Counted from the stretch's first letter, positions 1 through 14,061 are shown. The stretch is 64,000 nt of DNA from Mycobacterium sp. SMC-4 (GCF_025263265.1 NZ_CP079869.1:3286001-3350000); one strand, 5' to 3'. Notes: a model not told the origin generated them from the sequence alone. Numbers and translations are program-made.

Positions 1-657
<657 letters not shown>

Positions 658-668
658 GAAGGGGTTCG

Positions 669-1478
669 ATGCCTACGTCCGTGAAACGCCGTCGGTTGCG
701 CCGGCGGCTGTCGGCAGCACTGCTGCTCGCAGTGGGATTGACGTTCGCGGGCGGTCTCGCCGCCACGCTGACGCCGACCCCGCAGGTGGCTGTCGCCGAC
801 GAGTCGGCCTCGGCACTCTTGCGCACCGGCCAGGAGCTCTACGAGATGTCGTGTGTCACGTGCCACGGTGTCAATCTGCAGGGTGTTGCCGATCGCGGCC
901 CCAGTCTGATCGGCGTGGGCGAGGCTGCGGTGTATTTCCAGGTCTCCACCGGCCGGATGCCGGCGATGCGCAACGAGGCACAGGCGCCCATGAAGGATGC
1001 CGTGTTCGACGAGCAGCAGATCGACGCACTCGGCGCCTACATCCAGGCCAACGGCGGCGGCCCGGTGGTGCCGCGCGACGAGAACGGCGAGATCGCCATG
1101 CACTCGCTGCGCGGTGACAACCTCGCCCGCGGCGGCGATCTGTTCCGGCTGAACTGCGCCTCATGCCACAACTTCACCGGCAAGGGCGGCGCACTGTCCT
1201 CGGGTAAGTACGCTCCCGACCTCGGCGTGGCCAACGAAGCCCAGATCTACACCGCCATGCAGACCGGCCCGCAGAACATGCCCAAGTTCTCCGACCGGCA
1301 ACTCACCCCGGAGGAGAAGCGCGACATCGTTGCCTACGTCCGCGACTCCGCGGAGGTCAAGACCCCCGGCGGCCTGGGACTGGGCGGCTTCGGACCCACC
1401 TCGGAAGGGATGGTGGCCTGGATCGTCGGCATGGTGGCGATCATCGCCGGCGCGCTGTGGATCGGAGCACGGGCATGA
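669..1478 (+). CDS. qcrC: Cytochrome bc1 complex diheme cytochrome c subunit (QcrC)
   Basis: This is a 269-residue diheme cytochrome c that passes electrons from the Rieske protein directly to the oxidase; actinobacteria replace a soluble cytochrome c with this fused form. The protein starts with a basic segment ([14 protein letters not shown]) and a hydrophobic signal anchor. Two heme-binding CxxCH motifs follow, CVTCH and CASCH, about 100 residues apart, and a C-terminal membrane helix ([19 protein letters not shown]) holds the protein to the membrane. I chose the ATG at 669 because the signal segment begins there; the open frame upstream lies inside ctaE. The stop overlaps the qcrA start by 4 nt (ATGA). 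Confidence 0.97.
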   Translation: MPTSVKRRRLRRRLSAALLLAVGLTFAGGLAATLTPTPQVAVADESASALLRTGQELYEMSCVTCHGVNLQGVADRGPSLIGVGEAAVYFQVSTGRMPAMRNEAQAPMKDAVFDEQQIDALGAYIQANGGGPVVPRDENGEIAMHSLRGDNLARGGDLFRLNCASCHNFTGKGGALSSGKYAPDLGVANEAQIYTAMQTGPQNMPKFSDRQLTPEEKRDIVAYVRDSAEVKTPGGLGLGGFGPTSEGMVAWIVGMVAIIAGALWIGARA

Positions 1479-2686
1479 GCGACAACCGCGACGACGACGT
1501 GAGGGGAACCGACGCGCCCGGACAGCAGGGCGCGCCGGGTCAGCCCTCGGATGCTGAACTGGCGCGCATGACGCGCGAGGAGCTGGTCGAACTCGGCGGC
1601 AGACTCGACGGCGTCGAGACGATCTTCAAGGAACCGCGCTGGCCGATACCGGGAACCAAGGCCGAGAAGCGGGCCGAACGGCTGGTGGCCTTCTGGCTAC
1701 TGCTGGCCGGATTCTTCGGACTGGCTCTGCTGGTGGTCTTCCTGTTCTGGCCCTGGGAGTACCAGCCCGTCGGCTCCGAAGGTGAGTTCATCTACTCGCT
1801 GGCCACCCCGCTCTACGGCCTGACTTTCGGTATGTCGATTCTGGCGATCGGCATCGGTGCCGTGCTGTACCAGAAGAAGTTCATCCCCGAGGAGATCTCG
1901 GTTCAGGACCGCCACGACGGCCGCTCCCCCGAGCTACACCGCAAGACCATCGCAGCCAACCTCGGCGACGCGCTGGACGGCTCGACGATCAAGCGCCGCA
2001 AGCTGATCGGCCTGTCGCTGGGCATCGCGTTCGGTGCGTTCGGCATCGGTTCGGTGGTGGCCTCGATCGGCGGCCTGATCAAGAACCCGTGGAAGCCCGT
2101 GGTGCCCACCGCCGAAGGTATGAAGGCCGAGCTGTGGACCTCCGGGTGGACGCCGCGCTACGAGGGAGAGACGATCTATCTGGCCCGCGCCACCGGCCGG
2201 CCCGGTAACTCGCCCTATATCAAGATCCGCCCCGAGGACATCGACGCCGGCGGCATGGAGACGGTGTTCCCCTGGCGCGAATCCGATGGTGACGGAACAA
2301 CTGTCGAATCCGAGCACAAGCTGTTCGACATCTCGATGGGCGTGCGCAACCCGGTGATGTTGATCCGCATCAAGCCCGGCGACATGTCGCGCGTGGTCAA
2401 GCGCCGCGGCCAGGAGAGCTTCAACTTCGGTGAACTGTTCGCCTACACCAAGGTCTGCTCGCACCTGGGTTGCCCGTCATCGCTCTACGAGCAGCAGACC
2501 TACCGCATCCTGTGCCCGTGCCATCAGTCGCAGTTCGACGCGCTGCACTTCGCCAAGCCGATCTTCGGTCCGGCGGCCCGCGCGCTGGCTCAGCTGCCGA
2601 TCACGATCGACCAGGACGGCTTTTTGGTCGCCAACGGCGACTTCATCGAACCCGTCGGACCGGCATTCTGGGAGCGGAAGTCATGA
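1475..2686 (+). CDS. qcrA: Cytochrome bc1 complex Rieske iron-sulfur subunit (QcrA)
   Basis: This is a 403-residue Rieske [2Fe-2S] protein of the menaquinol-cytochrome c reductase. The N-terminal cytosolic part is followed by three hydrophobic segments (around residues 70–90, 110–130 and 170–190), the arrangement peculiar to actinobacterial QcrA. The cluster ligands are the motifs CSHLGC and CPCHQS near residues 330–350. The ATG at 1475 lies in the qcrC stop (ATGA), and the gene stop overlaps the qcrB ATG in the same way, so the three genes are probably translationally coupled. Confidence 0.97.
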   Translation: MSDNRDDDVRGTDAPGQQGAPGQPSDAELARMTREELVELGGRLDGVETIFKEPRWPIPGTKAEKRAERLVAFWLLLAGFFGLALLVVFLFWPWEYQPVGSEGEFIYSLATPLYGLTFGMSILAIGIGAVLYQKKFIPEEISVQDRHDGRSPELHRKTIAANLGDALDGSTIKRRKLIGLSLGIAFGAFGIGSVVASIGGLIKNPWKPVVPTAEGMKAELWTSGWTPRYEGETIYLARATGRPGNSPYIKIRPEDIDAGGMETVFPWRESDGDGTTVESEHKLFDISMGVRNPVMLIRIKPGDMSRVVKRRGQESFNFGELFAYTKVCSHLGCPSSLYEQQTYRILCPCHQSQFDALHFAKPIFGPAARALAQLPITIDQDGFLVANGDFIEPVGPAFWERKS

Positions 2687-4350
2687 GCCCACGTCTAGAC
2701 GCAGCCGAGATCGCGGCCAAACAGGGCGACGCGATCGACTCGCGGTATCACCCCTCGGCGGCCGTGCGTCGGCAGCTCAACAAGGTCTTCCCGACGCACT
2801 GGTCCTTCCTGCTCGGCGAGATCGCGATGTACAGCTTCATCGTGCTGCTCATCACGGGCATCTACCTGACGTTGTTCTTCGACCCGTCGATGGCGCACGT
2901 CACCTACGACGGGGTCTACCAGCCGCTCCGCGGTGTCGGCATGTCGCGGGCCTATGAGACCACCCTCGAGATCAGCTTCGAGGTGCGCGGCGGCCTGTTC
3001 GCGCGCCAGGTTCACCACTGGGCAGCTCTACTTTTCGCCGCATCGATCATGGTCCACCTTGCCCGCATCTTCTTCACCGGCGCGTTCCGGCGGCCGCGTG
3101 AGGCGAACTGGGTGATCGGCTCGCTGCTGCTGATCCTGGCCATGTTCGAGGGCTTCTTCGGTTACTCGCTGCCCGACGACCTGCTGTCAGGCACGGGCCT
3201 GCGCGCCGCCTTCTCGGGGATCACGATCGGCATCCCCGTCGTGGGTACCTGGATGCACTGGGCGCTGTTCGGTGGCGACTTCCCTGGGGACATCATCGTC
3301 CCCCGGCTCTACGCGCTGCACATCTTGGTCATCCCGGGCATCATCCTGGCCCTGATCGGTGTGCACCTGGCCCTGGTGTGGTTCCAGAAGCACACCCAGT
3401 TCCCCGGTCCCGGACGCACCGAGACAAACGTCGTCGGCGTGCGGGTCATGCCGGTCTTCGCCGTGAAGTCCGGCGCCTTCTTCGCCGTCACCGTCGGCGT
3501 CCTGGGTTTGATGGGCGGTCTGTTGCAGATCAACCCGGTGTGGAACTTGGGGCCCTACAACCCATCCCAAGTCTCGGCCGGTAGCCAGCCCGACTTCTAC
3601 ATGATGTGGACAGACGGTTTGATCCGGCTCTGGCCGGCGTGGGAGTTCTATCCGTTCGGGCACACCATCGCCCAGGGCAACTGGGTTGCGGTGGCGATGG
3701 GGCTGATCTTCATCCTGCTGATCATCTATCCGTTCCTCGAGAAGAAGTTGTCCGGTGACGATGCGCACCACAACCTGTTGCAGCGTCCGCGTGACGCACC
3801 GACGCGTACCGCTGTCGGCGCCGCTGCGATCTCGTTCTACATCCTGCTGACCTTCGCGTGCATGAACGACATCATCGCGCTGAAGTTCAACATCTCGTTG
3901 AACGCGACGACCTGGATCGGCCGCGTGGCCATGGTGTTGCTGCCCGCGATCGTTTACTACACCACCTACCGGTGGGCGGTCGGTCTGCAGCGCAGCGACC
4001 GCGAGGTGCTCGAGCACGGCATCGAGACCGGCATCATCAAGCGGTTGCCGCACGGCGCCTACGTCGAGCTGCACCAGCCGCTCGGACCGGTCGATGAGCA
4101 CGGTCACCCGATTCCGCTGGAGTACCAGGGCGCTGCCCTGCCCAAGCGGATGAACAAGCTGGGCTCCAGCGGCGCACCGGGTTCGGGCAGTTTCCTCTAC
4201 GGGGATCCGCTCTCCGAGCACGAGGCGATCACCGAGGCGTCGCATGCCTCCGAGCGCAAGGCCATCGCGGCATTGCGCGAGGTGCAGGAACGCAACACCT
4301 CAGGGAACGGCTCGTCCGGTAACGGATCTTCCGGCAACGGGCATCACTGA
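2683..4350 (+). CDS. qcrB: Cytochrome bc1 complex cytochrome b subunit (QcrB)
   Basis: This is a 555-residue cytochrome b containing the quinol-oxidation site and two b hemes. Multiple transmembrane helices, paired histidines in helices II and IV ([19 protein letters not shown] and later [10 protein letters not shown]...GVHLALVW) and a long hydrophilic C-terminal extension match actinobacterial QcrB. In M. tuberculosis this subunit is the target of Q203/telacebec. The C-terminus ends in a low-complexity Gly/Ser/Asn tail (repeats of GNGSS, then GHH) encoded by a short imperfect DNA repeat. It is the last gene of the operon, and a strong hairpin follows 23 nt after the stop. Confidence 0.97.
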   Translation: MSPRLDAAEIAAKQGDAIDSRYHPSAAVRRQLNKVFPTHWSFLLGEIAMYSFIVLLITGIYLTLFFDPSMAHVTYDGVYQPLRGVGMSRAYETTLEISFEVRGGLFARQVHHWAALLFAASIMVHLARIFFTGAFRRPREANWVIGSLLLILAMFEGFFGYSLPDDLLSGTGLRAAFSGITIGIPVVGTWMHWALFGGDFPGDIIVPRLYALHILVIPGIILALIGVHLALVWFQKHTQFPGPGRTETNVVGVRVMPVFAVKSGAFFAVTVGVLGLMGGLLQINPVWNLGPYNPSQVSAGSQPDFYMMWTDGLIRLWPAWEFYPFGHTIAQGNWVAVAMGLIFILLIIYPFLEKKLSGDDAHHNLLQRPRDAPTRTAVGAAAISFYILLTFACMNDIIALKFNISLNATTWIGRVAMVLLPAIVYYTTYRWAVGLQRSDREVLEHGIETGIIKRLPHGAYVELHQPLGPVDEHGHPIPLEYQGAALPKRMNKLGSSGAPGSGSFLYGDPLSEHEAITEASHASERKAIAALREVQERNTSGNGSSGNGSSGNGHH

Positions 4351-4372
4351 CACCCGAGTAACCAAGCCCGAC

Positions 4373-4417
4373 AAGCTGATCCGTCTCGGCCGACCGGCCG
4401 GGGCGGATCAGCTTTTT
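4373..4417 (+). terminator. Intrinsic terminator of the ctaE-qcrCAB operon
   Basis: A perfect 11-bp stem is formed by AAGCTGATCCG (4373–4383) and CGGATCAGCTT (4404–4414), enclosing a 20-nt GC-rich loop, and is followed by TTT. It lies 23 nt after the qcrB stop. It is one of the few hairpin-plus-T-run terminators visible here. The remaining bases to 4591 contain no gene I can support. Confidence 0.85.
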
Positions 4418-4591
4418 GCGTGACTGCCGGATGACACCCGGACGGTCCCATCAGCGGGCGGTCACCTCGGACGGGGCCCGCAACACCTCGCCCACCGAAC
4501 GTGCGCCCAGGGCGGGGACAACGCGAGATCACCACCGCCGACGCACAACCGGTGCCGACCGCCCGCCATCAGCGCACAACCAGCGGGGCGC

Positions 4592-5251
4592 TCAGGACTC
4601 CAGTGTGGCGCCGAGCTCGCGCACGAAGTACCACGGGATGGCCACCATCGCGACGGTGACCACACCGGCGAAGGCGTAGAGCACCCACGCCACCGTGTCG
4701 TTGCCGACGGCCAACAGGTAGGTCGACACCCCGATCAGCAGGACGGCGACGCCCATCGCACCGACCAACGACGTCGCACACCGAAACCAGATTTGGTCGA
4801 TGTACGGAGACGACGGTGCGGCTGAGGTGACGGACGGTTCGGCAGCCTCCGCGCTTGGTGCTGCCGCGGCCGGCGCGACCCGCAGTTTCTCTGTCGCCGC
4901 GTCGGCGCCTCGGACGGGCTCACCGACCGGCTCGGCGACCGGTTGCGGTGCCGCCCGCTCGGGCCGCTGCTCGGCGGTCCGCCGGGCCCGCAGCAACAGC
5001 GGCACCGCCGCGACGATCACAGCCGCCGACACGGCGATGATCACGTAGAGCACCCACGGCGTTCCACCCCCGCCGGTGTCGACGTGGCCGCGCCCGAGGT
5101 CGATCAGCGCGACGACTGCCGCGACAGCGGCACCCAGGGCGGCCAACCAGGCCACCGCACATCCGGCCAGCAGCAGCCGATCGTTGCGCTCCAGAGAGAA
5201 CGGGTCGAAGGTGGGACGTGACCGCGTCGCGGAATCCGTCAGATCTGTCAT
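4592..5251 (-). CDS. DUF2561-type membrane protein (Rv2197c-like)
   Basis: This is a 219-residue protein with four hydrophobic segments in two pairs (about residues 25–50, 65–85, 150–170 and 180–205), separated by an Ala/Pro/Glu-rich linker. Its place between qcrB and mmpS3 matches Rv2197c, a mycobacterial DUF2561 protein without known function. I chose the ATG at 5251 (MTDLTDSATRSRP), 13 nt after mmpS3, because the longer open frame would run into the mmpS3 coding end. It is probably co-transcribed with mmpS3. Confidence 0.85.
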   Translation of the reverse strand: MTDLTDSATRSRPTFDPFSLERNDRLLLAGCAVAWLAALGAAVAAVVALIDLGRGHVDTGGGGTPWVLYVIIAVSAAVIVAAVPLLLRARRTAEQRPERAAPQPVAEPVGEPVRGADAATEKLRVAPAAAAPSAEAAEPSVTSAAPSSPYIDQIWFRCATSLVGAMGVAVLLIGVSTYLLAVGNDTVAWVLYAFAGVVTVAMVAIPWYFVRELGATLES

Positions 5252-5264
5252 CGGCAGTGACTCG

Positions 5265-6158
5265 CTAACAGCTGGTCTGGGCGGCGTTGTTGGTGTTCGA
5301 GGACAGCACTTCACCGTCGCTCGTCGTGATCGAGCAGTTCAGTCTGCTCACCAGAAAGAGGCTGGACGCCTGCACCGACCCCACTTCGGACTGCGAAATC
5401 GGGGTCACGGTCAGCGACCACGGAATGTAGACGTTGCGTTGGGTCCGGCTCCGCCCGGTCGCATCGACGTAGGTGACGGTGATGATGTCACCGGGAGCCT
5501 TCGTCCCGGTGACCGAATAGGTCACCTGGCGTGGGCCCGCGCGGGTGGTCGTCGGCGGCGGCGGAGGGGGCGGCTCGGTGGTCGCCGGTGGCGGGGGCGG
5601 AGGCTCCTCGGCGGCCGGGGGCGGCGGCGGTGGTGGTGGCGGCGGGGGCTCGGTGATGGTCACCGTCTCCGGGGGTGGCGGCGGTGGCTCCTCCGTCGGG
5701 GGCGGCGGCGGAGGTGGTGGTGTGGTCGTGGTGATTTCGTCCTGTATCGGCGGCAGCGAGGTCGTCGTCGGCTGTGGGGTGGCCAGGCTGTCGGTGTCGG
5801 TCCGGGTCACCAGCACCGAGACCGACACGACCAGGGCCACGGCCGCGACGATGGCCATCACTCCGACCACCCAGGGCCAGCGCGGCGGATCCTGCGGTTC
5901 CCCGGCGTCCGCCCCCGCGTCGTAGCTGTCGTAGTCGTAGAGTCCCGGGTCGGCAGCCACATAGGGCGCGCTGACGAACTGCTCGGACTCGGGCGCCGAA
6001 TACGCCCGTGGGTACTCTTCCTGGGCTGGGGGGCCGGACGCGCCGCCCTCAGCACCGGCCGCGTCTGCGGTGGGGTCCTCAGACGAGGGCTGGCCCGGCT
6101 CCTCACCTGGGAGATCCGCGCCGCCTGAGTCCCGTCCGGGGGGATTCGGCCCGCTCAT
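5265..6158 (-). CDS. mmpS3: MmpS3 family membrane protein
   Basis: This is a 297-residue single-pass protein: an acidic N-terminal cytosolic domain of about 100 residues, a membrane helix ([17 protein letters not shown]), a long extracytoplasmic linker, and a C-terminal MmpS-type beta domain with two cysteines (LNCSITTSD and the final QTSC). The linker holds unbroken runs of up to eleven prolines broken by Glu/Thr, encoded by G-rich + strand DNA around 5545–5745. The position upstream of DUF2561 and downstream of ctaF matches Rv2198c. MmpS proteins usually partner MmpL transporters, but no mmpL gene is present here. Confidence 0.93.
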   Translation of the reverse strand: MSGPNPPGRDSGGADLPGEEPGQPSSEDPTADAAGAEGGASGPPAQEEYPRAYSAPESEQFVSAPYVAADPGLYDYDSYDAGADAGEPQDPPRWPWVVGVMAIVAAVALVVSVSVLVTRTDTDSLATPQPTTTSLPPIQDEITTTTPPPPPPPPTEEPPPPPPETVTITEPPPPPPPPPPPAAEEPPPPPPATTEPPPPPPPTTTRAGPRQVTYSVTGTKAPGDIITVTYVDATGRSRTQRNVYIPWSLTVTPISQSEVGSVQASSLFLVSRLNCSITTSDGEVLSSNTNNAAQTSC

Positions 6159-6332
6159 CTACGCTTGTCCTTCTCGCCTGGCTGTCCAGCCCCGTGAGGT
6201 GCCGTCAGCAGCCCACGGTGCCCCGGCAACACTACCCAACGGGAATCGGACCGAGACGTTCAACGCTGGCGACGGACGAACTCATGCCCCGATTGTGACC
6301 TTGCCGGCACCACGGGAAGACAATGCCCCGGC

Positions 6333-6752
6333 TTAGTGCTTCTCAGGTCCAATGTGGTACTCGAACACCAGCCCACACACGCTGGCCAGCACGAAAGCCA
6401 CGCCCGCGACGATCAGCCAGGGCAGGAAGAACGCCATGCCGACCGCGGTGACCGAGGCAGCCAGCGCGATGAGAATGGGCCACCAGCTGTGCGCCGGGAA
6501 GAAGCCGAGTTCCCCGGCTCCATCGGCGATCTCGGCGTCCTCGTAGTCCTCGGGTCGGGTATCGAGACGACGAGCAATGAAGCGGAAGAACGTACCGACG
6601 ATCAAGGTCAGACCGGTGGTGAGCACCAACGCGGTGGTGCCCGCCCATTCCACACCGCCATTGGCGAAAACCGCGGTCAGCCCGCCGTAGACGATCGCGC
6701 ACAGCGCGAAGAACGCCGTCAGGAACTCGAACAACCGGGATTCGATATGCAT
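6333..6752 (-). CDS. ctaF: Cytochrome c oxidase subunit IV, actinobacterial type (CtaF)
   Basis: This is a 139-residue protein with four predicted helices. It is the small subunit IV characteristic of actinobacterial aa3 oxidase and part of the bc1-aa3 supercomplex. It starts [23 protein letters not shown]. It lies 8 nt downstream of ctaC on the same strand and matches Rv2199c in position and length. Confidence 0.95.
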   Translation of the reverse strand: MHIESRLFEFLTAFFALCAIVYGGLTAVFANGGVEWAGTTALVLTTGLTLIVGTFFRFIARRLDTRPEDYEDAEIADGAGELGFFPAHSWWPILIALAASVTAVGMAFFLPWLIVAGVAFVLASVCGLVFEYHIGPEKH

Positions 6753-6760
6753 CTGCTGTC

Positions 6761-7795
6761 CTACCTGTTCGCCTGCTGGATTTCGGGAGCACCCTCACCG
6801 CGGCGCGTGTCGAACGGGCGGGTGGTCACCGCGACCGGAGACTGGTTGATCGCCTCCAGAGCCTCGGAGTTCGACCGCCCGGCCAGACGCTGATCGAGGT
6901 ACGCCTTGAAGTCGTTGGGCTCGACGACCCGGACCTCGAAATTCATCATCGAGTGATAGGTGCCGCACATTTCGGCGCAGCGGCCGACGAAGGCGCCGGT
7001 CTCCAGAATCTCGCTGACCTGGAAGATGTTGTCCGAGTTGTTGTTCTCGGGATTCGGATTGACGTCCCGCTTGAACAGGAACTCCGGTACCCAGAACGCG
7101 TGGATCACGTCGGCAGAGGCGATCTGGAACTCGATCCGCTTACCTGACGGCAACACCAGCACCGGGATCTCGTTGGACGACCCCAGCGTCTCGATCTCGT
7201 TGTAGTTCAGGTAACTGCGGTCCTCAGGGTTGTTACCACGGATCGCTCCGTAGCTCTCGCGTCCGTGGCTGTCGGTGCCCTGCGGACGGGAAACCATCGC
7301 TTCCTTGCGCTCGTTGTCGGTGCCGTCATAGGTCAGCGTGCCGTCGGCGAAGTTCACCGACTGGTAGCCGAACTTCCAGTTCCACTGGAACGCGGTCACG
7401 TCGATGACGACCTCGGGGTTGGGCTCCTTGTGCAGCATCCGTTCCTGCACCACAACGGTGAAGTAGAACAGCACCGAGATGATCAGGAACGGCGTCACGG
7501 TCAACGCCAGTTCCAGCGGCATGTTGTAGCCGAACTGGCGCGGCAGCTCGGTGTCGTCCTTCTTCTTGCGGTGGAACAGCGTGGTCCAGAACAGCAAGAT
7601 GTAGACGATGGCGCCGACGACGAGCGCGGCGACCAACGAGCCGATCCACAGTTCCCGGTTCAGGTGGGCTTCGGGTGTGATGCCTTTGGGCCACCCAAGC
7701 CCGAGGACCTCCGACCAGCTGCATCCGCTGAGCAGGACCGCCGTCCCTCCCAGGAGCAGGGACAATGCCACCAACTTAAGGCCGCGAGCGGACAC
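6761..7795 (-). CDS. ctaC: Cytochrome c oxidase subunit II (CtaC)
   Basis: This is the 344-residue subunit that carries the binuclear CuA centre receiving electrons from QcrC. The N-terminus has a lipoprotein signal with lipobox LSGC (lipidated Cys25), followed by two membrane helices. The CuA ligands are in [12 protein letters not shown] near the C-terminus, with the upstream His in [11 protein letters not shown] chose the GTG at 7795 because an AGGAGG Shine-Dalgarno sequence lies 7 nt upstream (7802–7807); a TTG six codons earlier would place the Shine-Dalgarno sequence inside the gene. It heads the ctaC-ctaF pair. Confidence 0.95.
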   Translation of the reverse strand: MSARGLKLVALSLLLGGTAVLLSGCSWSEVLGLGWPKGITPEAHLNRELWIGSLVAALVVGAIVYILLFWTTLFHRKKKDDTELPRQFGYNMPLELALTVTPFLIISVLFYFTVVVQERMLHKEPNPEVVIDVTAFQWNWKFGYQSVNFADGTLTYDGTDNERKEAMVSRPQGTDSHGRESYGAIRGNNPEDRSYLNYNEIETLGSSNEIPVLVLPSGKRIEFQIASADVIHAFWVPEFLFKRDVNPNPENNNSDNIFQVSEILETGAFVGRCAEMCGTYHSMMNFEVRVVEPNDFKAYLDQRLAGRSNSEALEAINQSPVAVTTRPFDTRRGEGAPEIQQANR

Positions 7796-7953
7796 GTTGG
7801 CGCCTCCTACCAAGTTCGTTGGACCGCCGTGCGGTCGACGGCTGCACTGAATACTACGCAGCGTAGACCACCCGCTTCCAGCGAAGCCACGCGACCGTGC
7901 CTCTGCCGCCGCGCCAGGCCGAATGCGCCTCGCCGATTAGGCATACTGGCGCG

Positions 7954-10922
<2,969 letters not shown>

Positions 10923-11080
10923 TCACCCTAGTGTCGGTCCGCGCGCGCGGCTCGTCTCCCCCACCTGAGCGCCCTTGCGCACCCGAGGCACTGCCCGCGC
11001 TTGCGCTAACCTGCCTATGAGTGCCTGCGTGGTGCATCGAGAGACTTCCTGCGATCCTGCGACCCCTCGGGAGTACATGT

Positions 11081-11743
11081 ATGACTGGTCCCTACCCGCC
11101 CCCATACGGCGCCGGACCAGCAGGCCCACAGGGCTATCCGCAGTCCTTCTCCCCACCGCAGTATCCGGCGGGTGCGCAGCCCTACCCGACCACCTTCGAC
11201 CCCGGCTACCCGGGTGCGCTGCCTCCGCCGGTGCCCTATCCGCCCAAGCGGCGCAAGTGGTTGATCGGCGGCGTGGTGGCCGCGGCGGTGATCGCGCTGG
11301 CCGCCGGGCTGACCGCGGTGGCGCTCATCGGAGACGACAACGCGCCGTCGGCCACCGGACCGTTGACCGAGTCTTCCGCGCAGGCCGCCGTCCAGAACTA
11401 CCTCGACGCGCTGACCAACGGAGATGCCGAGGCGGTGGCGCGACATACGCTGTGCGGGCTGTTCGACTCGGTGAAGGAGAAGCGGTCCGATCTGGCGCTG
11501 GCCAGCCTTTCCAGCGATGCGTTCCGCAAGCAGTACGGTTCCGCGCAGGTCACGTCGATCGACAAGATGGTGCGGTCCTCGCCCACGCAGGCCCAGGTGC
11601 TGTTCACCATGCGGGTGACGCCGCAGACGGCGACACGCAACCAATCCGGAGAGGTCGACGAGCAGGCTGTCGCGCAGGTGTTGTCGATCGATGACCAGGT
11701 GCTGGTCTGTTCGTACCTACCACGAACGGCCGGTCATTACTGA
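11081..11743 (+). CDS. Single-pass membrane protein with Pro/Tyr-rich N-terminus and NTF2-like domain (Rv2203-like)
   Basis: This is a 220-residue protein of unknown function. The cytosolic N-terminus is rich in Pro, Gly and Tyr (MTGPYPPPYGAG), a helix follows at about residues 62–85 (WLIGGVVAAAVIALAAGL), and the extracytoplasmic part has an NTF2-like pattern (AAVQNYLDALTNGDAEAVA). I chose the ATG at 11081 because the Pro-rich tail typical of this mycobacterial family begins there and GGGAG lies about 8 nt upstream. A TAACCT element at 11008–11013 could be the promoter of a transcript with a leader. Its stop codon lies inside a 10-bp hairpin. Confidence 0.8.
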   Translation: MTGPYPPPYGAGPAGPQGYPQSFSPPQYPAGAQPYPTTFDPGYPGALPPPVPYPPKRRKWLIGGVVAAAVIALAAGLTAVALIGDDNAPSATGPLTESSAQAAVQNYLDALTNGDAEAVARHTLCGLFDSVKEKRSDLALASLSSDAFRKQYGSAQVTSIDKMVRSSPTQAQVLFTMRVTPQTATRNQSGEVDEQAVAQVLSIDDQVLVCSYLPRTAGHY

Positions 11744-11750
11744 CCGGCCG
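11727..11750. terminator. Bidirectional hairpin between convergent genes
   Basis: CGGCCGGTCA (11727–11736) and TGACCGGCCG (11741–11750) form a perfect 10-bp stem with a TTAC loop. The right arm begins with the TGA stop of the Rv2203-like gene, and the convergent erpA stop lies 16 bases further on. There is no T run on either side. It probably acts as a shared terminator or 3'-end barrier. Confidence 0.65.
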
Positions 11751-11766
11751 CGGTGGTTGAAACAGA

Positions 11767-12126
11767 TCAGTTGAAGGAGTCGCCGCAGGCGCAAGAGCCG
11801 GTGGCGTTGGGGTTGTCGATGGTGAACCCCTGCTTCTCGATGGTGTCGACGAAGTCGATCGTGGCGCCCTGCACGTAGGGAGCGCTCATCCGGTCGACGG
11901 TCAGCTCGACGCCGTTGAAGTCGACCGTCAGGTCCCCGTCGAGGGTGCGGTCGTCGAAGAAGAGGTTGTACCGCAGGCCTGCGCAGCCGCCGGGCTGGAC
12001 AGCGATCCGCAGCGCGAGGTCGTCACGGCCTTCCTGATCGAGCAGCGCCTTGGCCTTCGCGGCCGCGGCGTCCGTCAGGACCACGCCGTGTTGTGCCTGC
12101 ACTGCCGACTCGTCCTGAACAGTCAT
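11767..12126 (-). CDS. erpA: A-type iron-sulfur cluster insertion protein (ErpA/HesB family)
   Basis: This is a 119-residue A-type carrier that delivers Fe-S clusters to apoproteins. The three conserved cysteines are present: one in PGGCAGLRY and two in SCACGDSF at the C-terminus. The ATG at 12126 is supported by an AGGAGA Shine-Dalgarno sequence 6 nt upstream. It matches Rv2204c in position. Candidate clients in this window are LipA (two 4Fe-4S clusters) and QcrA, although no partner can be proved from sequence. Confidence 0.93.
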   Translation of the reverse strand: MTVQDESAVQAQHGVVLTDAAAAKAKALLDQEGRDDLALRIAVQPGGCAGLRYNLFFDDRTLDGDLTVDFNGVELTVDRMSAPYVQGATIDFVDTIEKQGFTIDNPNATGSCACGDSFN

Positions 12127-12217
12127 GGAATCTCCTGTGTGGATGTACGTGGGTGAAGCCCCTCCTACCCGTGGCTCCACACGGTCAACGGTACCCGCTC
12201 GCGCCGCTATTCCCCAT

Positions 12218-13282
12218 CTATCGCCACTCGGCGGCGACCTCGGCGGCCAGTGCGCAGAGCTGCTCGGCCGCCTCGTCGAGGGCCCGCTGGACCGAGCCGG
12301 CGTGCTCGGACAGCGAGTACGCGGCGGCGATACCGGCGTCGCGGGCGGCTGTCGACTCCAGCGCGACCTGCCCGGCCAGCACGAGAACGGGCAGGTCGCG
12401 GGCCCGCGCAGCGGCGGCCAGCGCGCTGACGACCTTGCCGTGCAGGGACTGGTCGTCGAACTTGCCCTCGCCGGTCACCACGACATCGGCGGTGGCCACG
12501 TCGTGCTCGAGTCCGGTGTGGGCGGCAATCACCGCGGCACCGGATTCCCGTCGCGCGCCGAGCGCCAGCAGAGCTGCACCAAGTCCACCGGCTGCGCCGG
12601 CGCCGGGTTCGTCGTGGATCGGCCGTTGCGCGGCCGCGTCGAGTTCGGCGGCCCAGCGGGTCAGCCTGTCCTCCAGGATTGCCACCGTCTCGGCGTCGGC
12701 ACCCTTCTGTGGTCCGAACACTGCGGCGGCGCCCATGGCGCCGAGCAGCGGGTGTTCGACGTCACTGGCCGCGATCAGTTCGACCCCGGCCAACCGCTGC
12801 CGGGCAGCGGCCAACCCGCCCAGCACGTCGACCATGCCGCGGCCACCGTCGGTGCAGCTGCTGCCCCCGAGCCCGACCACCATTCGTCGGGCACCGGCAG
12901 CGAGCGCGTCGGCGATCAGCTGACCGACTCCCCTGCTGTGCGCCTCGAGGGCCGTTCGGACCGTCGGCGGCCCGCCCAGCAGCGCCAGCCCGCAGGCCTG
13001 GGCGCATTCGAGGTATGCCGTGACCGGTGGTCGGGTGTCGTCGAGCACCCAGTGGGCGATGACCGTCGAGTCCAGCGGTCCGCTGACCGTGGCGGTGCGC
13101 ACCGTCCCGAGCCGGCTGGCCAGGACGTCGACGAAGCCGGGGCCACCGTCGGACTGCGGTGCCAGGATCAGCCGGTCCTCCGGTCGCGACGCCGCCCAGC
13201 CGGAAGCGATGGCATGCGCCGCGGCCACCGCGGTCAGGCTGTCGCCGAACGAGTCCGGTGCGATCAGCACGGAGCGACTCAT
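12218..13282 (-). CDS. glxK: Glycerate kinase (GlxK/GckA family)
   Basis: This is a 354-residue glycerate kinase; family members phosphorylate D-glycerate to 2- or 3-phosphoglycerate. Typical motifs are [18 protein letters not shown] near the start ([15 protein letters not shown]), [12 protein letters not shown] near residue 148 and [16 protein letters not shown] near residue 265. The ATG at 13282 is supported by a TAGTCT −10 element 6 nt upstream. It matches Rv2205c. Confidence 0.9.
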   Translation of the reverse strand: MSRSVLIAPDSFGDSLTAVAAAHAIASGWAASRPEDRLILAPQSDGGPGFVDVLASRLGTVRTATVSGPLDSTVIAHWVLDDTRPPVTAYLECAQACGLALLGGPPTVRTALEAHSRGVGQLIADALAAGARRMVVGLGGSSCTDGGRGMVDVLGGLAAARQRLAGVELIAASDVEHPLLGAMGAAAVFGPQKGADAETVAILEDRLTRWAAELDAAAQRPIHDEPGAGAAGGLGAALLALGARRESGAAVIAAHTGLEHDVATADVVVTGEGKFDDQSLHGKVVSALAAAARARDLPVLVLAGQVALESTAARDAGIAAAYSLSEHAGSVQRALDEAAEQLCALAAEVAAEWR

Positions 13283-13288
13283 CCCGGC

Positions 13289-13294
13289 AGACTA
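13289..13294 (-). promoter_or_regulatory. −10 element of glxK (leaderless)
   Basis: On the minus strand TAGTCT ends 6 nt before the glxK ATG, so transcription would start at or next to the start codon. No clear −35 is seen. Confidence 0.55.
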
Positions 13295-13367
13295 TGACCT
13301 GATCAAGGGCTCTGCACGGCGACGGCGGCGTGACCGGCGGGGTTCGCTTGTCCCGGCATCGGGACAG

Positions 13368-13373
13368 TAACCT
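13368..13373 (+). promoter_or_regulatory. −10 element of the DUF3043-cobT-cobS unit (leaderless)
   Basis: TAACCT ends 7 nt before the GTG at 13381, the spacing expected when the first transcribed base is the start codon. This supports the GTG over the longer open frame upstream. Confidence 0.6.
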
Positions 13374-13380
13374 GGCAGGC

Positions 13381-14061
13381 GTGAAACTCCTGGGCCGCAA
13401 CAACGACGATGCCGGCGACCCCGCGGATGACGGAAACTCCGGCACCGACGAGAACGCGCAGAGCGCCCGCTCCGGGCGTACGACCACCGCTCCCAAGGGC
13501 CGGCCGACACCGAAGCGCAGTGAGGCTGCGCGCACCCGCCGCCCGGTTGCGCCCGCGCCGATGACCACCGCCGAGGCGCGCAAGCGCCGCAAGGAGATGC
13601 GCGGGCCCAAGCTCTCACGCGACGAGAAGAAGGCCCAGCGCGCGGAACGCCGCGTGGTGATGAGTGAGCGTCGTGACCGGATGATGGCCGGCGAGGAGGC
13701 CTACCTGCTGCCGCGCGACAAAGGTCCGGTGCGCCGCTACGTGCGTGACATGGTCGATGCGCGCCGCAACCTGCTCGGCTTGTTCATGCCGTCGGCACTG
13801 TTCCTGATCTTCGTGATGCTTGCGGTGCCGTCGGTGGAGGTTCAGCAGCTGTTGTCGCCGGCGATGCTGTTGCTGGTCGTCGTCATGGTGATCGATGGCA
13901 TCGTGTTGGGACGCAAGGTCAACCGCAGGGTGAACGAGAAGTTCCCGGACAACACCGAAACCGGCTTCAAGCTTGGGTTCTACGCCGCCAGCCGGGCCTC
14001 TCAGCTGCGCCGGATGCGCGCTCCGCGACCGATGGTCGAGCGCGGCTCACGCGTGGCGTGA
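13381..14061 (+). CDS. DUF3043 membrane protein (Rv2206-like)
   Basis: This is a 226-residue protein of unknown function. A long, strongly charged N-terminal cytosolic region (Lys/Arg/Glu-rich, about residues 1–130) is followed by two membrane helices ([19 protein letters not shown] and [19 protein letters not shown]) and a basic tail. This is the DUF3043 layout. The GTG start is supported by the −10 element at 13368. Its stop overlaps the cobT GTG by 4 nt, so it is probably the first gene of a unit with cobT and cobS. Confidence 0.88.
   Translation: MKLLGRNNDDAGDPADDGNSGTDENAQSARSGRTTTAPKGRPTPKRSEAARTRRPVAPAPMTTAEARKRRKEMRGPKLSRDEKKAQRAERRVVMSERRDRMMAGEEAYLLPRDKGPVRRYVRDMVDARRNLLGLFMPSALFLIFVMLAVPSVEVQQLLSPAMLLLVVVMVIDGIVLGRKVNRRVNEKFPDNTETGFKLGFYAASRASQLRRMRAPRPMVERGSRVA

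Noticed and set aside
3187..4245. A minus-strand open frame opposite qcrB
   Set aside because: It is antisense to well-defined cytochrome b coding sequence with Arg/Asp/Gln-rich nonsense composition.
4418..4591. Possible small gene between the qcrB terminator and the DUF2561 gene
   Set aside because: Open frames exist on both strands but lack a ribosome-binding site, a −10 element or recognisable product.
5076..6128. A long plus-strand open frame rich in Arg and Gly opposite mmpS3
   Set aside because: It is the complement of the proline-rich MmpS3 coding region; the composition is low-complexity and no domain or ribosome-binding site is visible.
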